A stretch of 64,000 nt of DNA from Bacterioplanes sp965233665. GTDB lineage: Bacteria > Pseudomonadota > Gammaproteobacteria > Pseudomonadales > Oceanobacteraceae. The position numbers were made by a program, and so were the translations under genes. This document shows positions 59,752 to 64,000 of this stretch, piece after piece. The stretch covers positions 31,405 to 95,404 of the forward strand of contig CBDDTG010000050.1 in the NCBI GenBank assembly GCA_965233665.1. Direction: 5' to 3'. Numbering within the stretch: the first letter of the stretch is position 1; the number at the start of each line of letters is the position of its first letter. A model generated the notes under the pieces. It did not search any database. It saw only the letters and a program-made list of their open reading frames with translations, and was not told where the DNA came from.

Positions 59752-61719
59752 ATGAGTTATCAGGTACTTGCGAGAAAATGGCGGCCCCGCAGCTTCGCTG
59801 AAATGGTGGGGCAGGAGCACGTGCTCAAAGCCCTTATCAATGCCCTCGACGAGCAGCGTTTGCACCACGCTTATTTGTTCACCGGGACTCGTGGTGTCGG
59901 TAAAACGACCATCGCACGCATTCTTGCTAAATGCCTCAACTGCGAACAGGGCATCAGTTCTGTACCCTGCGGTGAATGCGCTTCCTGCACAGCCATTGCC
60001 GAAGGTCGCTTCGTTGATTTGATCGAAGTGGATGCCGCATCGCGCACCAAAGTCGAAGACACTCGAGAGTTGCTCGACAACGTCCAGTACGCACCCAGTC
60101 AGGGGCGCTACAAGGTGTATCTGATCGACGAAGTTCACATGCTGTCGACCCACAGCTTCAACGCGCTGCTGAAAACGCTCGAAGAGCCTCCTGAGCATGT
60201 GAAATTTCTGCTTGCCACAACGGATCCGCAAAAACTGCCAGTGACCGTATTGTCGCGTTGTTTGCAGTTCAGTCTCAAAAACATGACGCCACAGCGCATT
60301 GTCGACTACCTCGGTCAGGTGCTGACGGCCGAGCAAATCGGTTACGACGAAGCGGCGTTGTGGCAGTTAGGTCGTGCAGCCCAAGGCAGTATGCGTGATG
60401 CGCTGTCATTGACGGATCAAGCCATTGCCTATGGGCATGGGGAGGTCAGTGAGCAGCAGGTCGTTGCCATGCTAGGTACCATGGATCGTGGTCGCCTGTT
60501 TCGCCTGGCCGAAGTAATGGCCAAGGCGCAAGCCGCAGATGTGCTAGAAGAAGTCGCAGAAATGGCCGAGCACGGCCCAGATTACGATGAAGTGCTGCAA
60601 GGTTTGATGCATATTTGGCATCGCACCGCGTTGGCCCAGGTGACACCGGACGCCATCGACAACGCAGAAGGGGATCGTGACGCCATTTTGAAACTGGCCG
60701 TCAACATGACGCCGGAAGACGTGCAGCTGTGCTACCAAATCGCAGGTACGGGGCGTCACGATTTAACCCTGGCACCCGATCCCCGTCAGGGTTTCGAAAT
60801 GGTGCTGCTGCGGATGTTGGCGTTTCGACCTGCGCCCACGGCGCCGCTGGAGCTGGACTTGATCAGCTGTCTGGAAGCGCCCTCTGAGTTGAGCCATAGC
60901 GGCGAAAAAAAAAATCCTGACGCCAGTCTGAAAACACTTGCCGGGCCACAGGCCTCGGCACACACTGAACGGCCGACGCCAGAGCCGACGCCAGAGCCGA
61001 CGCCAGAGCCGACGCCAGAGCCGACGCCAGAGCCGACGCCAGAGCCGACGCCAGAGCCGACGCCAGAGCCGACGCCAGAGCCGACGCCAGAGCCGACGCC
61101 AGAGCCGACGCCAGAGCCGACGCCAGAGCCGACGCCAGAGCCGACGCCAGAGCCGACGCCAGAGCCGACGCCAGAGCCGACGCCAGAGCCGACGCCAGAG
61201 CCGACGCCAGAGCCGACGCCAGAGCCGACGCCAGAGCCGACGCCAGAGCCGACGCCAGAGCCGACGCCAGAGCCGACGCCAGAGCCGACGCCAGAGCCGA
61301 CGCCAGCAGCCGACGCCAGCCTGTCAACTGAGCTTCAACCTCACACCTGGTGGCAATGGGTCGAGCGCTTGCCTCTGGCGGGAATGACCGCCGCCATTGC
61401 CCGCAGCTGTGCGCTGGTTCAGGTTGATGGGCAGCGCTATCAATTTGATCTGGACCCCGATAACTCGGCGTTGTACAACGACGCCCAGCGACAGCGCTTA
61501 CAAGAAGCATTGGCTAGCGTGCTTGGTCCGGTGCAGGTCGCTGTTGAAGTGCGACCGGTGCGCGGAGAAACGCCCGATCAGCGACGTCAACGCCTGCAGC
61601 AGGAGGCCTGGCACAGTGCATCGCAAGCGCTGTTGACAGATCCAGCGTTACAACAGGTGCTGGAGCGGTTCGATGCATCCATCGATGAAAACAGTATTCA
61701 GCCACAGCAACCGGGTTGA
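59752..61719 (+). CDS. dnaX: DNA polymerase III subunits tau and gamma DnaX
   Basis: 655 residues. The clamp-loader ATPase has Walker A GTRGVGKTT (45-53), a four-Cys zinc site (C64, C73, C76, C79), DEVHML and the SRC sensor (VLSRCLQF); domain III ends near residue 370. Then follows a ten-A run (codons 385-388) where a one-base slip gives a stop at once, and 27 PTPE repeats (residues 408-515). The C-terminal tau part (about 525-655) would bind polymerase and helicase. It loads the sliding clamp and couples the replisome. It lies in ffs-dnaX-ybaB-recR order as in Pseudomonas. Confidence 0.96.
   Translation: MSYQVLARKWRPRSFAEMVGQEHVLKALINALDEQRLHHAYLFTGTRGVGKTTIARILAKCLNCEQGISSVPCGECASCTAIAEGRFVDLIEVDAASRTKVEDTRELLDNVQYAPSQGRYKVYLIDEVHMLSTHSFNALLKTLEEPPEHVKFLLATTDPQKLPVTVLSRCLQFSLKNMTPQRIVDYLGQVLTAEQIGYDEAALWQLGRAAQGSMRDALSLTDQAIAYGHGEVSEQQVVAMLGTMDRGRLFRLAEVMAKAQAADVLEEVAEMAEHGPDYDEVLQGLMHIWHRTALAQVTPDAIDNAEGDRDAILKLAVNMTPEDVQLCYQIAGTGRHDLTLAPDPRQGFEMVLLRMLAFRPAPTAPLELDLISCLEAPSELSHSGEKKNPDASLKTLAGPQASAHTERPTPEPTPEPTPEPTPEPTPEPTPEPTPEPTPEPTPEPTPEPTPEPTPEPTPEPTPEPTPEPTPEPTPEPTPEPTPEPTPEPTPEPTPEPTPEPTPEPTPEPTPEPTPEPTPAADASLSTELQPHTWWQWVERLPLAGMTAAIARSCALVQVDGQRYQFDLDPDNSALYNDAQRQRLQEALASVLGPVQVAVEVRPVRGETPDQRRQRLQQEAWHSASQALLTDPALQQVLERFDASIDENSIQPQQPG
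60905..60914 (+). promoter_or_regulatory. A10 slippage site in dnaX, candidate gamma-producing signal
   Basis: Ten consecutive As in frame GAA AAA AAA AAT. Adding one A, or a -1 slip of the ribosome, gives AAA TCC TGA, so translation stops at 60,918-60,920 after about 389 residues. E. coli and Thermus dnaX use slippery A-runs at the same part of the gene to make gamma. A GC-rich hairpin (60,940-60,959) lies 25 bases downstream. Confidence 0.65.
60973..61306 (+). repeat. Tandem 12-bp repeat, 27 identical copies, inside dnaX
   Basis: The unit CCGACGCCAGAG occurs 27 times in a row without any mismatch (60,973-61,296), and a partial copy follows to 61,306. In frame it encodes PTPE, adding 108 residues to the tau linker. 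The perfect identity suggests recent slippage expansion. There are no spacers, so it is no CRISPR. Confidence 0.97.
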
Positions 61720-61751
61720 TGTGGCTTGCCATCCAATAAGAGGAAATCACC

Positions 61752-62078
61752 ATGATGAAAGGCGGAATGGGCAATCTGATGAAGCAGGCCCAAAAGATGC
61801 AAGAGCAAATGCAGAAGGCGCAAGAAGAACTGGCCAATGCCGAAGTTCAGGGCGAAGCCGGTGCTGGCCTGGTAAAAATCACCATGAACGGTCGTCACGA
61901 CGTTAAACGTGTTGAAATTGACGATGCCGTTATGTCTGAAGACAAAGAAATGCTCGAAGACTTGCTGGCTGCTGCCGTCAACGACGCTGTACGCAAGATC
62001 GAACAGCGCAACCAGGAAGAAATGGGCAAGCTGACCGGCGGCATGAATCTGCCTGCGGGCATGAAGCTACCGTTCTGA
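61752..62078 (+). CDS. ybaB: YbaB/EbfC nucleoid-associated protein
   Basis: 108 residues. The GNLMKQAQKMQEQMQKAQEEL helix, then VKITMNGRHDVKRVEIDDAV and a C-terminal helix with NDAVRKIEQRNQEEM are the YbaB core. It forms dimers that bind and bridge DNA. It lies 32 bases after dnaX and 4 bases before recR, the standard order in gammaproteobacteria. Confidence 0.93.
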   Translation: MMKGGMGNLMKQAQKMQEQMQKAQEELANAEVQGEAGAGLVKITMNGRHDVKRVEIDDAVMSEDKEMLEDLLAAAVNDAVRKIEQRNQEEMGKLTGGMNLPAGMKLPF

Positions 62079-62082
62079 TTGT

Positions 62083-62589
62083 ATGGCACTGGCGCCGGCC
62101 CACCAGCAGTTGATGCGAGAACTTCAGCGCTTACCCGGCGTGGGGCCTAATGCCGCTGCGCGGTGGTCAGAATGGTTGCTGACTCGCGGCAACGGCGCTG
62201 GCTTGGCACAGGCACTAAATGAGGCGTTAGCCAGTGAACCATGTCAACACTGCCAGCGTCTGGCAGCAGGGCCTGTGTGCCGGAGTTGCGAGGCCGTGGT
62301 TGATCGCCAGCGTGTGGCGGTGGTAGCGACTGAGCAGCAGGCGGATGCGCTGTTGGCTCAGGATTACCCAGGCTATTGTTTTATTTGTCATGGAAGGCTT
62401 TCGCCCAGCCAGGGAGTTGGCCCTCAAGAGTTAGGATTGACGCGTTTAGCCGACGATGATTGGCAGCGCGTTGATGTTGTATTAGGCCAGCAAGTAGAAG
62501 ACCGGGCAACGGTGCTGTATTTGCGTCAGCTGTTTCATGGGCGTGCCGACGTCCATCACATCACTGAGGAGGACGGGTGGCACCGTTAA
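62083..62589 (+). CDS. recR: RecR-like recombination protein, short and diverged
   Basis: 168 residues, about 30 shorter than usual RecR. The N-terminal helix-hairpin-helix (QRLPGVGPNAAARW) and zinc finger (CQHCQRLAAGPVCRSC) are present. The Toprim part is recognisable (YCFICHGRLSPSQGVGPQELG) but VVE is VVA, and the usual T-x-E-G motif is replaced by GQQVEDRAT. The C-terminal block following the Toprim domain is missing. RecR works with RecF and RecO in gap repair. The position after ybaB leaves little doubt about the origin; activity is uncertain. Its end overlaps the rnd start. Confidence 0.8.
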   Translation: MALAPAHQQLMRELQRLPGVGPNAAARWSEWLLTRGNGAGLAQALNEALASEPCQHCQRLAAGPVCRSCEAVVDRQRVAVVATEQQADALLAQDYPGYCFICHGRLSPSQGVGPQELGLTRLADDDWQRVDVVLGQQVEDRATVLYLRQLFHGRADVHHITEEDGWHR

Positions 62590-63731
62590 AAATCCCCGAG
62601 CCTACTTGGCTGACCACCAATGCTGCTTTGGCTGAGGCTTGTCAGGATTGGTTGCGAGAGCCGTATCTGGCTGTTGATACCGAGTTTGTGCGCACGCGAA
62701 CCTATTACCCGCAAGCCGGTCTGGTTCAAGTGGCCAGCCGTCAGGGGAGTTATTTGATCGATCCGCTGACGATTGACGATTGGCAGCCGTTGGCTGAGGT
62801 GTTTGAGCATCCGTTGGTGGTCAAGGTATTTCATGCCTGTGCTGAAGACCTCGAAGTGTGTCGCTTGCTGACCGGTGTGGTGCCATCGCCGTTGGCAGAC
62901 TCGCAGTGGGGGGCGGCGCTGGCAGGTTTTGGTGGCTCTTTGGGCTTTCAAAAAATCGTTAAAGAGTTGCTGAACCTCAATTTGCCCAAAGAAGAAACAC
63001 GGTCGAACTGGCTGGAGCGTCCGCTGCGCCCAGAGCAAGTTCGATACGCCACCGCCGACGTGCATTACTTGCACAAACTGTATCCCAAGCTGATACGGCA
63101 GTTGAAAGCTCTGGGCCGAGAGGCCTGGTTGAACGAAGATTGCCAGCGTTGGGTGCGCCAAGCCCAGGCTCCGGATGATTTAAGTAGCTTATATAGGCGC
63201 ATAAAACTGGCGTGGAAGCTCAGGCCGCAGGAGCAACTGGTGTTGCAGCAGTTAACGGTTTGGCGTGAGCAGCAGGCGCGCTTGCAAGATGTTCCGCGTG
63301 GTAAAATTGCTGACGATCAAAGCCTGTGGAATATGGCGCGCTTTAAGGCCAAAAATCGCGATCAACTTGCCAAGGCGGGGCTGCGAGCGGCCCTCATTCG
63401 TGAGCATGGTAAAGAGATTCTTAAACTGATCGATCAGGCGTTGCAGCTGGATCGGCAGTATTGGCCCGATGTGCTGGACAAACCCTTGTCGCCACTGGCC
63501 GGTCAATGGATGAAAAAACTGCGTCAGGTGGTGGCGGATAAAGCAGAACTGTTAGATCTGCCCGCTGATGTGCTGGCTAAGAAAAAGGCGCTGGATGTGC
63601 TGCTTCGATCTGGCTATCCTCGCGGCCCATTTCGGTTGCCTGGCGAGTTAACTGGCTGGCGCCGCGCTGAAATTGGAGATTATCTGGTGCGACTGTTAGA
63701 AGAGTGCAGTCGTGGCGAGACAACAGGCTGA
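62577..63731 (+). CDS. rnd: Ribonuclease D
   Basis: 384 residues with a GTG start and GGAGG five bases before it. The DEDD exonuclease is seen: LAVDTEFVRTRTYYPQ, FHACAEDLEVC, YATADVHYLHKLYP, then HRDC domains (about 215-370) with LQDVPRGKIADDQSLWNMA. It trims 3' ends of tRNA and other RNAs. It overlaps recR by 13 bases and is followed by ycgL at two bases. Confidence 0.93.
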   Translation: MAPLKIPEPTWLTTNAALAEACQDWLREPYLAVDTEFVRTRTYYPQAGLVQVASRQGSYLIDPLTIDDWQPLAEVFEHPLVVKVFHACAEDLEVCRLLTGVVPSPLADSQWGAALAGFGGSLGFQKIVKELLNLNLPKEETRSNWLERPLRPEQVRYATADVHYLHKLYPKLIRQLKALGREAWLNEDCQRWVRQAQAPDDLSSLYRRIKLAWKLRPQEQLVLQQLTVWREQQARLQDVPRGKIADDQSLWNMARFKAKNRDQLAKAGLRAALIREHGKEILKLIDQALQLDRQYWPDVLDKPLSPLAGQWMKKLRQVVADKAELLDLPADVLAKKKALDVLLRSGYPRGPFRLPGELTGWRRAEIGDYLVRLLEECSRGETTG

Positions 63732-63733
63732 CT

Positions 63734-64000
63734 ATGAGCAAAGTATTGTGCGACGTATATAAGTCGCGAAAGAAAGATGAAACCTATTTGTATGTGGCTC
63801 GCCGCGATGGCATGTCGCAAGTGCCCGACGAGCTGAAAGAGCTGTTCGGTGAGGCTGAGCTGGCGTTGACCATGATTATGACGCCAGACAAGCAGCTGGC
63901 TCGTACCGAAGGCGCTCGAGTTTTGCAGCAAATCGACGAGCAGGGCTACTATCTGCAGCTGCCGCCGCCGCGTGAGACTTACATGCTGGACCTGTTCTGT
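63734..64000 (+). CDS. YcgL-domain protein (3' end outside window)
   Basis: The first 89 codons are present. CDVYKSRKKDETYLYVARRDGMSQVP and LARTEGARVLQQIDEQGYYLQLPPP are the YcgL core; the usual length is near 95, so only the last few residues are missing. The function is unknown. It follows rnd at two bases, as in related genomes. Confidence 0.88.
   Translation, partial: MSKVLCDVYKSRKKDETYLYVARRDGMSQVPDELKELFGEAELALTMIMTPDKQLARTEGARVLQQIDEQGYYLQLPPPRETYMLDLFC

Noticed and set aside
60973..61306. Possible CRISPR array
   Set aside because: The units are contiguous 12-mers without spacers and lie in a coding region.
60938..61510. Long open frames in other phases across the dnaX repeat, encoding RRQS repeats or, antisense, ALAS repeats
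   Set aside because: A 12-bp repeat without stops is open in every frame by construction; only the dnaX frame has domains on both sides.
1..64000. tRNA or rRNA genes
   Set aside because: No cloverleaf with GGTTCGA-type T-arm or rRNA signature was recognised; a covariance search would be needed to be certain.

Overview
The window is gammaproteobacterial chromosome of a marine, Oceanospirillales/Pseudomonas-like type. This is inferred from gene families and gene order: GntR-smc-zipA-ligA, ffs-dnaX-ybaB-recR, epmC-rhlB, moxR-DUF58-tgpA, ATP-independent housekeeping genes such as xni, miaE and trmA, and a TorF-type porin. No species call can be made from sequence alone.

Positions 1 to about 13,730 are the early/regulatory arm of a Mu-like transposable prophage, read leftward except for its repressor. 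From the proposed phage end inward come a CI-like S24 repressor (+), Ner, an HTH protein, MuA-like transposase, MuB-like ATPase, a block of small regulatory and unknown proteins, DUF3164, GemA, Mor, an endolysin, a holin, a TraR-type zinc protein, gp25/gp26/gp27-like proteins and the terminase large subunit, which runs off the left edge. The other phage end and all structural genes lie outside the window. A pair of 15-bp repeats 20 bp apart, followed by TATCTCA, marks the likely phage/host junction near 13,730. Operator-like inverted repeats lie upstream of and inside the start of the repressor gene.

From 13,913 to 22,222 is a conserved cell-division and DNA-maintenance cluster (GntR-type regulator, smc, zipA, ligA, a transglycosylase lipoprotein). 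A PAS-PAS-PAS-GGDEF diguanylate cyclase follows. The stretch 24,180-25,460 is a scar zone holding a 5'-truncated REP-type transposase and fragments resembling the end of an RHS protein. From 25,467 to 34,207 lie a secreted unknown protein, an M23-type lipoprotein, a frameshifted trmA, an Lrp regulator divergent from a DMT exporter/aminotransferase pair, an M43-type metalloprotease lipoprotein and two thioesterases.

Positions 34,297-38,215 carry the moxR/DUF58/transglutaminase operon. The rest is ordinary chromosome: a YbbN/CnoX-like thioredoxin chaperone, tas, a MATE exporter, epmC-rhlB, an alpha/beta hydrolase and TorF porin, a 264-bp MITE-like element, an M14 carboxypeptidase, an Atm1-type ABC exporter with xni, miaE, dgkA, a hybrid two-component kinase and a Lon-like protease. 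The right end holds 4.5S RNA, dnaX, ybaB, recR, rnd and ycgL.

The most unusual signals are in dnaX. A ten-A run sits directly after the clamp-loader core, and slippage of one base there would give an immediate stop and a gamma-like product. Just downstream are 27 identical tandem copies of a 12-bp unit encoding a Pro-Thr-Pro-Glu linker. Other points are the frameshifted trmA, a short and diverged RecR, the MITE-like element and two convergent coding overlaps.
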